The position numbers were made by a program, and so were the translations under genes. DNA of 64,000 bases, taken from the NCBI GenBank assembly GCA_013397695.1, contig VYZI01000118.1, positions 2,249,816 to 2,313,815 of the forward strand, read 5' to 3'. Each line of letters starts with the position of its first letter. Positions within the stretch are counted from its first letter, which is position 1. Under the pieces are notes generated by a model that saw only the letters and a program-made list of their open reading frames with translations, ran no database searches and was not told the DNA's origin. Positions 49,401 through 56,273 of this stretch are shown here, in pieces. Source of the stretch: Centropus unirufus (lineage: Eukaryota; Chordata; Aves; Cuculiformes; Centropidae).

Positions 49401-52400
49401 TCCAGTCGGTTTTGCTAAATGGGCATGAAGTTGCGCACAGGTCCAGAAAGATTCAGGGTGTGTGCTCTGGAAGCGCTATAGGTGGAGAAGCAGTGTGGTA
49501 GCACTGCCTGGGGAGGCTGCGGAGTAGCTGTGGATCTTGATCAACAGAAAGAGACTTCTGTGAAGGGTAACGCAGAAATAATTAATGCTGGTTTCGAGTA
49601 GGGAGCTGCATAGGTCAGGCTGCTGAACGTTGCTGTTTGAGAGTCCAATACCACCTCTAGAATTTATTAAACTGTTTCTATGCCTGAAGTTCATGTCCTA
49701 TACATCTGTGAATTTAACTGACTGTACTGTATTTGAGAATGTAGTCTGTACCTGGTTGACAGGAATAATCTCTACAAGCGTTTCCAGGTCTATGAACTTG
49801 TGTTCTGCTATAGGCTGCCTGCTTTGAGCTCTGGAGTTACTTCTGAGAGCAGCCCAGGCGTACGTGATCTGCATGAAGCTCTTAGGACCTTGAGTAGTTG
49901 GTGCTGAGAGAGAACAAATTCTTTCGCTGTCAGGGAGAACATTGAGCTGTTGCTGGAGACACTCAGTTAGAGTCTGACAGCAGTTTGGTTCCACTTAAGC
50001 TGACCTAATCTCCTGCGTGAGATAGGGCAACCTTGATTCTCTCTGCTTAGTACAAGCGAAGCGTTTCTTTGTAAACCACGTCACTATGTTAGAGAGAGGA
50101 GTTTTCTGGTTAAACACAAAGCAGCTTGAAACTTCATGGATACTGAAGTGAGAGATACGTGTGTGTGACACATATTGCCATACGAGACAGGCTTTCCCTT
50201 ACCCTGCACCCATGGAGGTGGAGCCTCTGTCCTTCCTGACAAATCAGCCTGGCTGTGACCAGATTGAACACTGCACTAAACTCTTGCCCAGGTATTTATT
50301 CAACAGCTCGTGTTTTCAGTGAACCTGCCTTGTCTTGCTGCTCGCTGGCAGCCCAGGTGACACATCCAAAGGTGGCACTTTCCCATTTGCTGTCATTTTG
50401 GGTTTCTGTCAGAGTTAGGCAAAATCTGACCTCAGAGTCTTGCAGATACTCTCTTGCATGGGCTTGAGTCAGAAGGTCTTACGTGCTCCTACTTTTGGAA
50501 GCTTTTTCTGGCAATCTAACGGGAGAAAGTCCAGTTGCATTAGTGTTGGCTGGACCTTCAGCATTCTGTCATCAAATGCCCAGTTTCTCACGCTGATGCG
50601 TCTCTTGTCTGTTTTCCCACTCCATACATGAGGGATGCCAGCTATTGGTATTCTTCAGGTGAAGTTTGTGTTTGAGAGCTTCACTTCAAGTTTACTGCGA
50701 CTCGGGTGTTTCTTGCAGAGTTCTACAAATTTTGAATAAACCCAAAAAGGCTGAACCAGTGCATCTGCTGGAATGAAATGGATGAAAATCACCTGAGTGA
50801 GGTCTAGGCCAGCTCTTTCTTACTTCCAATTCGAATTGCCTATTTATTTGCAAATGCTGTTTAAGCTTTCTGCCCTACACATCAACTGGTTTTGTCAGAC
50901 CTTTGTGTTCAGACTCATGGTGAAAATGCCTCTGATCCATTACGGGAGCTTCACAACAGAGATCAAAGCAAAGACTTGATTCTCCAAATGCCACCTCAAT
51001 GCAGAAAATGTGTCAATACCAGTACATCACCTTTCTTCCCTTGTAGACATTCCCTGACCATTTTTATTAGGTCATAGATCTGCCTGTCTATTCCATGAGG
51101 AACTTGGGGATTATAAATGGCTGGTGGGGATCAAACTGAAGTGACATAACTGTAGCAATCCTAGTCAAAGTTAGCAGGCTTAACTCTTTAATCAGCACAA
51201 CAAAGGGCTGCAAGCTGTAGCACTGGGTGAGAAGGAGCAGGTGAATGTGTGGGGAACTTGAAGGTCATGGGTCTTATTCATTCCAAATAACTTCAGGTAA
51301 CCGCTCCTGGTAGCCGGTATTCTGTCCTCGAAGGCCCCTAATGTATCTGACCTTGTATGGAACAAGTGCTGGCAAGCAGTTAAATTCTTTAATTCTGAAG
51401 GAGTTGAACTTGCTTCTCCCTGGGAGCCTGCAAGTGAGACAGGTGTGTGAGTGTCCTGGGGATTGTCTCCACTGGAAATGCTGGGAGTCAGCTTGTGCCG
51501 TCATGTTCCAAGGATCTCTGCGGACTTCTCGTTCTGCATGTATGGACTGTCTGCCTTTGTGGGGTTCGGCCCACGATAGTACGGAATACTAGGTAGTAAC
51601 GTACCCTCACATGCAATGAGGTGTTGAATTTAACCACAATGTTTTCCTTCCCAGTCCCTGCGAACCAGGGTGTGCGGAAGCTGCACTCTGCAGCTGGGAT
51701 GGGTCTCTCGAAAACCCCGACAGCCGAGATCGAGCGCAGTCTGTGTGGATCCACTGCCTCTTCTGTCTCCAAGGTGATGTGTTGATACTCAAGACGTGCT
51801 AGAGGAGGGAGGATTTGGCCTGTGCCAGTGACAGAATTTACAGTGGGAGAAGTGGGATGTGTATTGTAAGTTTTCTTTCAAAAAAGGAAAGGTCATGTAG
51901 TGTCATTGAAGAGTAGTTGGTCTGTTCCCTGAAATTATTATACAGGCTGTGATTATTACACAGGGATGCCATGGAGAGCCTTTTCTGAAAGTGGTGTTGC
52001 CTGCAGGTAACATATACCGGAGACCATAGCAGGGAGCCAGGGGAGGAGGAGATGTACAGCGCAGAGAATTTCCGCCGCATCGCTCGCAGCCTCAGTAGCA
52101 CGGTCGTCTCAAACAGAGAAGAGACCTTGGTCTCTTCTCACAGCTTTGTAAGTAGAACGATGTGCGGCGCTTTCCGAATTGCTGGCCCTGTATGTAGGGT
52201 CCCTGTTTGCTCCGCCCGCATTTAGTTAACAAACAAGGCAGGAGATAACTGAATAACAAGCCACGATGAGAGCTCGTCTTTGTGGATTCTTGCTCTCTTT
52301 TTTGGAAGAAGAATGAGCTTTTATATAGGCACCAAAGCCATCTTCTTCAGCATCACTGCAGAGTAGTACCTGCTGCAGCTAGTAGGCATGTGATCTAATG

Positions 52401-54821
52401 TGGCTTCCCAGTGTACAGAGACATGGAGTATAAACATTTTTTCAATTGACTTAAGAGTATTTTCAAGAAAGCTTCTAATGCACCTCTAATTTAAAAAGGA
52501 CACCACTAACTGTGTGAGAGTTTCTGCTGTCTTGTTGAGTGTATTCAGCAAGTAACATTTTTAGAGAGTAGAAGTAAGGATAATTCAAGATCTGGTATGT
52601 AGCATGCAGCCAGTTACATACAGGAAGTAATGAAAAATAGAGTGTCTTATTTTCCTTTGTTATCTCTGTTGTGTAGTTCTAGGTGCAAGCTAAAACTGCA
52701 AGTGAGGAAAACAATATCAGGTTATTGTCAGTGTTCAACACCATACCCGGATATAGCGGGAACGTTTGGCTCAATTGAATTTTTGCCCAACTGTGCTTAA
52801 GTTTTGACTTGCCATCCCTGCTTTGGGATAGGTACTTCCTAGTAGGGGAATAGGGCACAGCACTGGTAAAAACTTCAGATGCTACAGGTAAATCTACTCA
52901 TAAATCTGGAATGAGAATTTTCAGCAAAGCCTGGTAGAAGACAGGAAGGGAGGATGAGCAACACCCTTTATTTTATGGCTTGTGTTGCACAGCAGCTTCA
53001 ACGCTGGCCTGGCCTGCCCTCGTTCTGGGGGTGCAGCTTGTGAACCAAACCTCTGAGTGGCTGGTGTCTGCTATACTTCCAGCCAAATGACCCTCCTAAA
53101 TAGCCCACTGCTGCAGTCAGAGCCTTACTGGATTGATGCATGTCTTATTTGTATTTCTTTGTCACATACAGTTGCATGTTATTTGTTCCAGTGACTCATT
53201 CCTTTCCTTGGATCAACACCATCTTTGCTTGATTCAACCCAACTCTGTGTTTACTCATCATTTTATGTTCTTTTCTTCTCCTATCTCATTTTATAAAAGG
53301 AAGCACCAACTACGAGGAAAATGCCAGTGGACACCAGTCACCGTTCTTCCAGCTCCACTTCCCTTCCTTTACCCCATGATCCTCCTGTGTTTCCCTTTGA
53401 TCCCCAGCACAACCCAAACCAGGTGCAGCACCTGCCCCATGATGTACTGATGCCCAGCATGGTGGGCAAGGCACGTAAAGCGTCAGGTAATCACAGGATC
53501 CTTCATGATCAGAAATATTGCTGAAATACAACTCTTCAGACTTTCTTTCATAATGACATTTCACCACCTGCTTGAATTCCTCCAGAAATCTGGAAGGATG
53601 GATCAGGTTCTTTTTCTCCTTCTCCGACCTTTCGAGTTGTTCCGTGATTCTGTGCTAAGTGTATTCAACGAAAGGGAATAATGTTTATGGAAACATTATG
53701 ATAACTTTATATAAAACCGTATTCACATTTTTGTGAGGGCATTTTCTTCAGTGTAAAAGTAGCAGTAAGACCCAGCACTTTGTTGTCATGTCTACTTCCA
53801 CAAGCTATTGGTTTTGGTAAGTCACATGTGTAATTGTGCCAATAGAAATACCCAATTCCTGCATGAGAATTGATTTTCCTGTGGTCGCTATCAAAACCAG
53901 TTGGAAACAACCTTGAAATACTTTGTTGATGAAACAAGGGTTATTAAAGAAACCCGAGTTCTGTGTCAGCAGCTGTGATAAGGAGGAAAGGCAGTGAGGA
54001 AAGTGACTCCTAGAAAGGGTACAGGCGTTTATTCGGAATCGCGCGCCGACAGTGAGTGTCCCAGCAATTCCGTTCTCCTTCTGTCCCCTACTGGCCACAG
54101 CTGAAAGGTCTCCGAGGACAAAAGAAAAATGTAACCAAGCATACCCTTTTTTTTTTTTTTCTTCCCAGGAGATCAGATCATCCAGAAACTTTTGGTTGTG
54201 CCTGACAGGGGTGAAGCTTTCCAAGGTGAAGACTACCCAGGTGTGGCACTGAGCTATGGAAGTCTCCCTTGTGTGCCCAAAGGCACCTTATCCCAGGGGC
54301 AAAATCCTTTTGTTAATCTGCATTTAGGAGGTGGAGCTTCAAGTGTCTCTGGCCCTTGGATGAGCACTAGCCACCCTGCCAAGCACACAGCCACGTTTTC
54401 AGACAAACGAACAACGCTCTGGGGGAAGCGTGCTGGCCAGCCAGGCAAAAGTTTACAAGAAGGCTTCATCCAGCAGCCTTCACAACATCAAGTGCACGGA
54501 TCTCCCGCTGCCGGCTGCAGGCTGCCCCCCAGCGCAGAGTACAGCACCTTAAGAATACCACGAGAGCCTTCCTGGGACCCCGGTGCCTTTCAGGGCTGTC
54601 CTGTGCCCCCTTCTTGTGCAAAGGCACCGGGTCCAAGGAGAGTGGATATGCCCCCAGAAGAGGACTGGCGACAGAGCACCTACACTCCTCAGCCTGGCAG
54701 AAGGCGAGCGCTGCCAGCACATGTGATGGACAGGACTTTCTCTTCCTCTTCGGAGGCACACAGAAATCTGGTGGCTCGAGCAGCAGCAGCTACTGGCACC
54801 ATGCAAAACAATGGCTGGTGA
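11466..54821 (+). CDS. USP54: USP54, ubiquitin carboxyl-terminal hydrolase 54 (22 coding exons, complete)
   Basis: Joining 22 exons gives a 5,238-nt CDS (1,745 aa), open through every junction; the human protein is about 1,684 aa. What is seen: an N-terminal USP domain with Cys box [12 protein letters not shown] (C42), the Cys-rich segments CMGDSCIFC and CVCTSCG, His box [11 protein letters not shown] (H302) and a following FDDAHV (D319/D320). Beyond residue 352 the tail is Ser/Pro/Gln-rich, with a conserved basic block (573-607), a helical segment (743-876) and a conserved motif near the end (1680-1697). Family knowledge: USP54 is a paralogue of USP53. Both were long listed as inactive, but later biochemistry reported K63-linked-chain-directed deubiquitinase activity. 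All residues needed for catalysis are present here. The start is the conserved MSWKRNYFS, with A at -3. The identification is near certain; individual boundaries rest on frame, splice consensus and remembered similarity to the human protein. Confidence 0.97.
11613..13079 (+). other. USP54 intron 1
   Basis: GT-AG intron of 1,467 nt. It contains a CpG-rich patch at about 12,722-12,860 and otherwise nothing I can assign. The acceptor tract is CCCCCTTTTCTCTTTCAG. Confidence 0.9.
13080..13172 (+). CDS. USP54: USP54 coding exon 2 (residues 50-80)
   Basis: Encodes [15 protein letters not shown], which continues the Cys-box helix, and ends in the Cys-rich [12 protein letters not shown] (C69, C74, C77). 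It is 93 nt, phase 0 at both ends. The acceptor is TTTCAG|G and the donor AAG|GTAAAA. Confidence 0.97.
14660..14990. repeat. Purine-rich block, possible ancient interspersed repeat
   Basis: The + strand is strongly A/G-biased, with many GGAAGAGAAG-type words. The same character recurs at 18,060-18,450 and, on the opposite strand, at 34,360-34,570 and 46,200-46,560. No element family was recognised, so the repeat call is tentative. Confidence 0.3.
17798..17814. repeat. Poly-T run in intron 2
   Basis: An uninterrupted T-run of about 17 bases inside the intron. No element boundary is visible around it. Confidence 0.75.
18060..18450. repeat. Purine-rich block, possible ancient interspersed repeat
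   Basis: About 390 bp in which the + strand is dominated by A and G (AGAAGAGAGA, GGAGGAGAG and similar). Its complement shares short words such as CCAATCTCT with the pyrimidine-rich block at 46,200-46,560. Family unknown. Confidence 0.3.
20104..20190. repeat. C/A-rich low-complexity tract
   Basis: Runs of C and A (CCCCCAAAAAAAAACAAACC and similar) cover about 85 bp. This is simple sequence, and it makes the antisense G/F-rich open frame in this region meaningless. Confidence 0.8.
21300..21390. promoter_or_regulatory. CpG-dense patch inside intron 2
   Basis: By eye about 13 CpGs fall in roughly 90 bp at about 77% GC, with no CpG depletion, inside AT-rich intron sequence. It could be an intragenic regulatory site or a GC-rich repeat fragment. 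No exon or core-promoter motif is evident. Confidence 0.2.
22720..22854 (+). CDS. USP54: USP54 coding exon 3 (residues 81-125)
   Basis: Encodes [20 protein letters not shown] and the segment [19 protein letters not shown], where the DAAECF motif corresponds to the USP DAxEFL region contacting ubiquitin. It is 135 nt, phase 0 on both sides, with acceptor CTATAG|G and donor TTT|GTGAGT. Confidence 0.97.
22855..25041 (+). other. USP54 intron 3
   Basis: A 2,187-nt GT-AG intron ending in a T-rich tract and TTTGGCTAG. I see no exon, RNA gene or recognisable repeat in it. Confidence 0.9.
25042..25155 (+). CDS. USP54: USP54 coding exon 4 (residues 126-163)
   Basis: Encodes [20 protein letters not shown] and ends in KFAMTLFEQ, central USP-domain sequence. 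It is 114 nt in phase 0. The acceptor is GGCTAG|G and the donor CAG|GTGAGG. The next intron is only 155 nt. Confidence 0.97.
25311..25393 (+). CDS. USP54: USP54 coding exon 5 (residues 164-191, last codon split)
   Basis: Encodes [20 protein letters not shown] and then YISTTSL. The closely spaced cysteines C164, C166 and C169 sit where many USPs bind zinc. The last two bases, TG, join C from exon 6 to make Cys191. It is 83 nt, with acceptor CTTCAG|T and donor CTG|GTGAGT. Confidence 0.96.
25429..25453. repeat. Poly-T tract of about 25 bases
   Basis: A homopolymer T-run about 35 nt downstream of exon 5. Its length is likely to vary and may be unreliable in the assembly. Confidence 0.85.
25722..26735 (-). 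mobile_element. Degenerate CR1 LINE, 3' half, antisense to USP54
   Basis: Read on the - strand, 26,087-26,470 keeps reverse-transcriptase remnants of a CR1 element: [20 protein letters not shown], then [12 protein letters not shown] where active elements have F-A-D-D. The + strand from 25,722 reads like the antisense of the CR1 3' end (GGAAAGGGCC, CTGTTCAAAGCAGGG, AAGCTGCATTGGGATGCT). The 5' part is missing, as is usual for CR1. The RT active site is mutated and the frame is broken, so this is a fossil copy. CR1 is the main LINE of birds and other sauropsids. The + strand right edge is uncertain by tens of bases. Confidence 0.88.
27680..27785 (+). CDS. USP54: USP54 coding exon 6 (residues 191-226)
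   Basis: Its first base completes Cys191. It then encodes [20 protein letters not shown] and [15 protein letters not shown]. It is 106 nt; exons 5 and 6 together make 189 nt, or 63 codons, so phase returns to 0. The acceptor is CTGAAG|C (non-YAG) and the donor CCA|GTCAGT. Confidence 0.95.
27786..28607 (+). other. USP54 intron 6
   Basis: An 822-nt GT-AG intron. The frame opening at 28,129-28,398 shows no family resemblance and has no consensus splice context. I see nothing else. Confidence 0.9.
28608..28754 (+). CDS. USP54: USP54 coding exon 7 (residues 227-275)
   Basis: Encodes [20 protein letters not shown] and then [16 protein letters not shown], a well-conserved USP strand region. It is 147 nt, phase 0 on both sides, with acceptor CCTCAG|A and donor GAT|GTGAGT. 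Confidence 0.97.
28755..30063 (+). other. USP54 intron 7
   Basis: A 1,309-nt GT-AG intron, AT-rich, with no feature I can support. The acceptor is CTCGAAG, again not YAG, after a good pyrimidine tract. Confidence 0.9.
30064..30213 (+). CDS. USP54: USP54 coding exon 8 (residues 276-325): catalytic His box
   Basis: Encodes [20 protein letters not shown] and then [13 protein letters not shown], where H302 is the catalytic His. It is followed by [12 protein letters not shown], with D319/D320 as candidates for the third triad residue. It is 150 nt in phase 0. The acceptor is CGAAG|C and the donor GAG|GTGAGA. Confidence 0.97.
30214..31302 (+). other. USP54 intron 8
   Basis: A 1,089-nt GT-AG intron with a short TG-rich stretch near 31,265-31,290 shortly before the acceptor TTGATTCAG. 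Nothing else is recognised. Confidence 0.9.
31303..31471 (+). CDS. USP54: USP54 coding exon 9 (residues 326-382, last codon split): end of USP domain
   Basis: Encodes [20 protein letters not shown] and then LLLYADP, the last strand of the USP fold (about residue 352), followed by the start of the tail, TCYDSEDS. It is 169 nt and ends one base into a Gly codon. The donor is TCGG|GTAAGC. Confidence 0.96.
31472..32820 (+). other. USP54 intron 9
   Basis: A 1,349-nt GT-AG intron with no assignable features. The acceptor is CTTCCTTCCCCAG. Confidence 0.9.
32821..32991 (+). CDS. USP54: USP54 coding exon 10 (residues 382-439, split codons both ends)
   Basis: Encodes [20 protein letters not shown] and then [20 protein letters not shown], ending in SSRDT. 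This Ser/Thr-rich linker is closely similar to the human protein as I remember it. It is 171 nt with phase 1 at both ends. The donor is ACAG|GTAGCA. Confidence 0.95.
32992..36992 (+). other. USP54 intron 10
   Basis: A 4,001-nt GT-AG intron. It holds a purine-rich stretch (about 34,085-34,220) followed by a pyrimidine-rich one (about 34,360-34,570), and an open frame at 34,608-34,952 with no recognisable family. Otherwise ordinary intron sequence. Confidence 0.9.
34360..34570. repeat. Pyrimidine-rich block, possible inverted copy of the purine-rich repeat
   Basis: The + strand is dominated by C and T (CTTTTCTTTTTCTTTCCTCT and similar), mirroring the purine-rich blocks in intron 2. It may be the same old family in opposite orientation. 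No family name can be given. Confidence 0.25.
36993..37124 (+). CDS. USP54: USP54 coding exon 11 (residues 439-483), with GC donor
   Basis: Encodes [20 protein letters not shown] and a basic stretch [14 protein letters not shown], ending SSGYHSE. It is 132 nt, phase 1 at both ends. The downstream splice donor is GAAG|GCAAGA, a GC donor. No GT nearby restores the conserved SEGETLKEK junction. Confidence 0.93.
37125..37397 (+). other. USP54 intron 11, a GC-AG intron of 273 nt
   Basis: Starts GCAAGA and ends ACTGCAG. Apart from the C at position 2 the donor follows the strong AG|GCAAG pattern known for natural GC-AG introns. It is one of only three introns below 300 nt in the gene. Confidence 0.9.
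37398..37775 (+). CDS. USP54: USP54 coding exon 12 (residues 483-609)
   Basis: Encodes the Ser-rich tail and then a strongly conserved basic block at about residues 573-607, containing [18 protein letters not shown] and [12 protein letters not shown]. The block contrasts with poorly conserved flanks and may be a binding motif. It is 378 nt, phase 1 at both ends. The donor is GCAG|GTAAGA. Confidence 0.95.
37776..39272 (+). other. USP54 intron 12
   Basis: A 1,497-nt GT-AG intron. A purine-rich stretch covers about 38,500-38,790. No exon or gene is recognised. The acceptor is TTGTCTTGGCAG. Confidence 0.9.
39273..39507 (+). CDS. USP54: USP54 coding exon 13 (residues 609-687)
   Basis: Encodes [20 protein letters not shown] and later [20 protein letters not shown], a conserved Ser-rich segment. 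It is 235 nt, entering in phase 1 and leaving in phase 2. The donor is CACAG|GTAGAT. Confidence 0.94.
39508..40314 (+). other. USP54 intron 13
   Basis: An 807-nt GT-AG intron with nothing assignable. Its acceptor is TTTTCTTGGAG, a rare GAG-type acceptor, supported by the conserved RD...KRAGGLVP reading after it. Confidence 0.85.
40315..40454 (+). CDS. USP54: USP54 coding exon 14 (residues 687-734)
   Basis: Encodes [20 protein letters not shown] and [17 protein letters not shown], matching the human order of motifs (AGLVPSW, IPKS, SSSILEV). It is 140 nt. It enters through a GAG acceptor and leaves in phase 1 at AAGG|GTAAGG. Confidence 0.93.
40455..41527 (+). other. USP54 intron 14
   Basis: A 1,073-nt GT-AG intron without recognisable content. 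It ends in a C/T-rich tract and CTGGAAG, again a non-YAG acceptor. Confidence 0.88.
41528..41701 (+). CDS. USP54: USP54 coding exon 15 (residues 734-792): charged helix
   Basis: Encodes [20 protein letters not shown] and [13 protein letters not shown], a highly charged stretch expected to be a long helix (about 743-773). [10 protein letters not shown] follows. It is 174 nt, phase 1 at both ends. The donor is CAGG|GTAACT. The helix is nearly the same as the human one as remembered, which anchors the exon. Confidence 0.95.
41702..44246 (+). other. USP54 intron 15
   Basis: A 2,545-nt GT-AG intron. It includes a GC-rich section at about 42,450-42,830 and an A-run near 43,300. The open frames in the GC-rich section overlap on both strands and show no family signal. 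Confidence 0.9.
44247..44366 (+). CDS. USP54: USP54 coding exon 16 (residues 792-832): helical hairpin part 1
   Basis: Encodes [20 protein letters not shown] and [20 protein letters not shown]. The pattern of two amphipathic helices around a GDCAAAL turn resembles TPR- or MIT-type hairpins; this is an inference from pattern only. It is 120 nt, phase 1 at both ends. The donor is ATCT|GTAAGT. Confidence 0.95.
44367..45507 (+). other. USP54 intron 16, with a long pyrimidine tract before the acceptor
   Basis: A 1,141-nt GT-AG intron. The last 90 nt, about 45,421-45,507, are almost pure T/C, including a T-run of about 16, before CATTTTAG. A G-run of 9 lies near 44,540. No gene is recognised. Confidence 0.9.
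45508..45700 (+). CDS. USP54: USP54 coding exon 17 (residues 832-896): helix and Pro/Gln stretch
   Basis: Encodes [20 protein letters not shown] and [18 protein letters not shown], completing the helical segment, then [20 protein letters not shown], a low-complexity Pro/Gln linker. It is 193 nt, entering in phase 1 and leaving in phase 2. The donor is ACAAG|GTAGTG. Confidence 0.95.
45701..47877 (+). other. USP54 intron 17
   Basis: A 2,177-nt GT-AG intron. It contains a pyrimidine-rich block at about 46,200-46,560 and otherwise unassigned sequence. Confidence 0.9.
46200..46560. repeat. Pyrimidine-rich block, possible ancient interspersed repeat
   Basis: The + strand is C/T-biased (CTCTCTCCCCTTT, CCTCCTTTCTTCCC). 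It shares short words, such as CCAATCTCT, with the complement of 18,060-18,450. Family unknown and the relationship unproven. Confidence 0.25.
47878..49328 (+). CDS. USP54: USP54 coding exon 18 (residues 896-1380), the largest exon
   Basis: A 1,451-nt exon. It opens with [20 protein letters not shown], continues with a Ser-rich disordered region with little fixed motif content, and closes near [20 protein letters not shown] and TSLQASQA, which match human USP54 as remembered. Conserved islands also include [11 protein letters not shown]. It enters in phase 2 through GTTTTAG|T and leaves in phase 1 at TCAG|GTAAGA. The middle is the least conserved part of the protein. Confidence 0.96.
49329..51654 (+). 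other. USP54 intron 18
   Basis: A 2,326-nt GT-AG intron. There is a weak suggestion of old CR1-like wording near 49,500-49,560, not enough for a call. Nothing else is recognised. Confidence 0.9.
51655..51773 (+). CDS. USP54: USP54 coding exon 19 (residues 1380-1419)
   Basis: Encodes [20 protein letters not shown] and [20 protein letters not shown]. Its motifs LHSA and LSKT..AE have counterparts in the human protein. It is 119 nt, entering in phase 1 and leaving in phase 0. The acceptor is CTTCCCAG|T and the donor AAG|GTGATG. Confidence 0.92.
52007..52147 (+). CDS. USP54: USP54 coding exon 20 (residues 1420-1466)
   Basis: Encodes [20 protein letters not shown] and [15 protein letters not shown], a conserved basic/Ser motif, ending LVSSHSF. 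It is 141 nt in phase 0. The upstream intron is 233 nt. The acceptor is CTGCAG|G and the donor TTT|GTAAGT. Confidence 0.95.
52148..53299 (+). other. USP54 intron 20
   Basis: A 1,152-nt GT-AG intron with no assignable content. The last part is T/C-rich but the acceptor itself is TTATAAAAG, a weak non-YAG type. Confidence 0.88.
53300..53486 (+). CDS. USP54: USP54 coding exon 21 (residues 1467-1529)
   Basis: Encodes [20 protein letters not shown] and [15 protein letters not shown], then [16 protein letters not shown]. The HRSSSS-SLP-HDP and DVLMP motifs also occur in the human protein. It is 187 nt, entering in phase 0 and leaving in phase 1. The donor is TCAG|GTAATC. Confidence 0.92.
53487..54168 (+). 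other. USP54 intron 21
   Basis: A 682-nt GT-AG intron ending in a T-run of about 14 and CTTCCCAG. Nothing further is recognised. Confidence 0.9.
54169..54821 (+). CDS. USP54: USP54 terminal coding exon 22 (residues 1529-1745, stop TGA)
   Basis: Encodes [20 protein letters not shown] and a Pro/Ser-rich tail. It contains the conserved motif [18 protein letters not shown] at about residues 1680-1697 and ends MQNNGW followed by TGA at 54,819. It enters in phase 1, and the 653 coding nt close the frame exactly. The final residues resemble the human C terminus only loosely. Confidence 0.96.
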
Positions 54822-55595
54822 GGTCACGACCAACCCATGTGCCCTAATATACGGCTCTGTGAGCAGACCGTAGCTGTTGCCAGTGCGTGGATGACATGAA
54901 GACAGCAAACTCTTTCAGGCAGTATCTGTCAGTTTTCTCTTAAGATGTAGCTGTATAGTATGTGGAGACTGATTGCACTGTGTTTCATTTCTGACACTAC
55001 TGAACTGTTGTCTGGACGGGGGATCTTGGCTATTCTAGCCCTGGCCTCTCCTAGTAAAAAGTGCTACAGGAACGGTGAGCTCCAAACGCATTGGTTTACG
55101 GGTAAGTGCAGAAACATGTGCATGTTTTGAAGTAAGACGGCCACTAACAAAAGGACATTTTTATGGACTCTTTCATAAAATGTAGCTTTGGTAAATTCTT
55201 CACATAAAAAACCCAATCCTTTTGTTTTTATCTCCTTCCTCTTTCCTGTTCCTTCTTGGGGAAAAAGGCTGACCCACCTCCCAGGTTCCAGTAAACCTGC
55301 ACCTGGCAGGCTGGCGTCAGTAAAGCAAACCCAGTTTTCAGTGTGCCGAGGTCTCAGCTGGGGATCACGGCTGTAGTTGCTGCTGAGGAAAGTGGCAGGG
55401 AGACATTGCTCATCAGTAAACCAGAATTTTCCCCGCTTCCTTAAGGCAAACTAACAATGCTTCAAACAGAAAAGACTGTTAATATTGCACGCTTGACTGC
55501 ACCAGTGTAAACACAGAATAAGTTTAACTATTTTAGTGTCAAACATACTTGCTTTTGTAAGTATTTTTCAAATAAATCTATGAAAATAGTTCTAT
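54822..55595 (+). other. USP54: USP54 3' UTR (proximal form)
   Basis: About 770 nt from the stop codon to the expected cleavage point after AATAAA at 55,571. The open frame at 55,188-55,376 is within the UTR and is not a gene. Confidence 0.7.
55571..55576 (+). terminator. USP54: Polyadenylation signal AATAAA, proximal
   Basis: A canonical hexamer 750 nt after the stop codon. TTACTTGTCTGTGAATGGG and further T/G-rich sequence follow within 20-60 nt, as expected of a functional poly(A) site. Confidence 0.7.
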
Positions 55596-56163
55596 TTACT
55601 TGTCTGTGAATGGGCTTTCTTTGCTGTTTGGCTTTACCCGTCAGTTGGCGTGAAACTGCCTATTCATTTTTCTTACACCTAACAAACATGAGTAAATTGC
55701 TTATTCAAGCTCATTTACAAAGTTTATGTCATAAATGCTAAATCAGATTGGAGGGCACGTCTAATATTTTTGTCCTGGATTTGATACTTCATCACTGCTG
55801 TGTGCCTAACTTTCCTCTCATAATGGACAGTAATTAGCAGTGTCTTTGGAAAAGTATTTTGTCACTCCCTTGTTGGAGGGAAAACCACAACATCTGTGTA
55901 AGATGGTAGTGTATGCAGATAGGACTCGTACCCAAAAGTCGTTACAAATGATTGGTGTAGTAAGAACTGTCATTTTAATGAAAGTTCCACTCTTGCTATT
56001 GCAGACACTTTCAGGTGTGGTGGTTAAAAGGGTTTTAAACCATGGCAGTTCCGTTACATGCTGGTACAGCATGCAGGCCTGCAGTTACGGTAGCCCTAGC
56101 CCCACAGTGGATAGTCCAGACCCACCTCTAGTGGCTACTGATGATGAAAAAAAAAAAAAGTGA

Positions 56164-56273
56164 AATAAAACCCCTATGTGCTCAAATTTGTGTTTTATAA
56201 TAATTTAATTTCTCCTGAAAATAAAAGTCTCTTTACCTATATTTGTATGATCTCTCCTTGTGTTTGCAATAAA
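56164..56273 (+). terminator. Cluster of three AATAAA hexamers, possible distal poly(A) sites
   Basis: AATAAA occurs at 56,164, 56,219 and 56,268. The last is followed 26 nt later by a 19-base A-run. They could serve a longer USP54 3' UTR of about 1.45 kb or mark the end of an inserted cDNA. Confidence 0.35.

Noticed and set aside
49500..49560. CR1-like wording (CCTGGGGAGGCTGCGGAGTA) in intron 18
   Set aside because: Only about 20-40 bp are suggestive and the orderly phrases of a CR1 3' end are missing.
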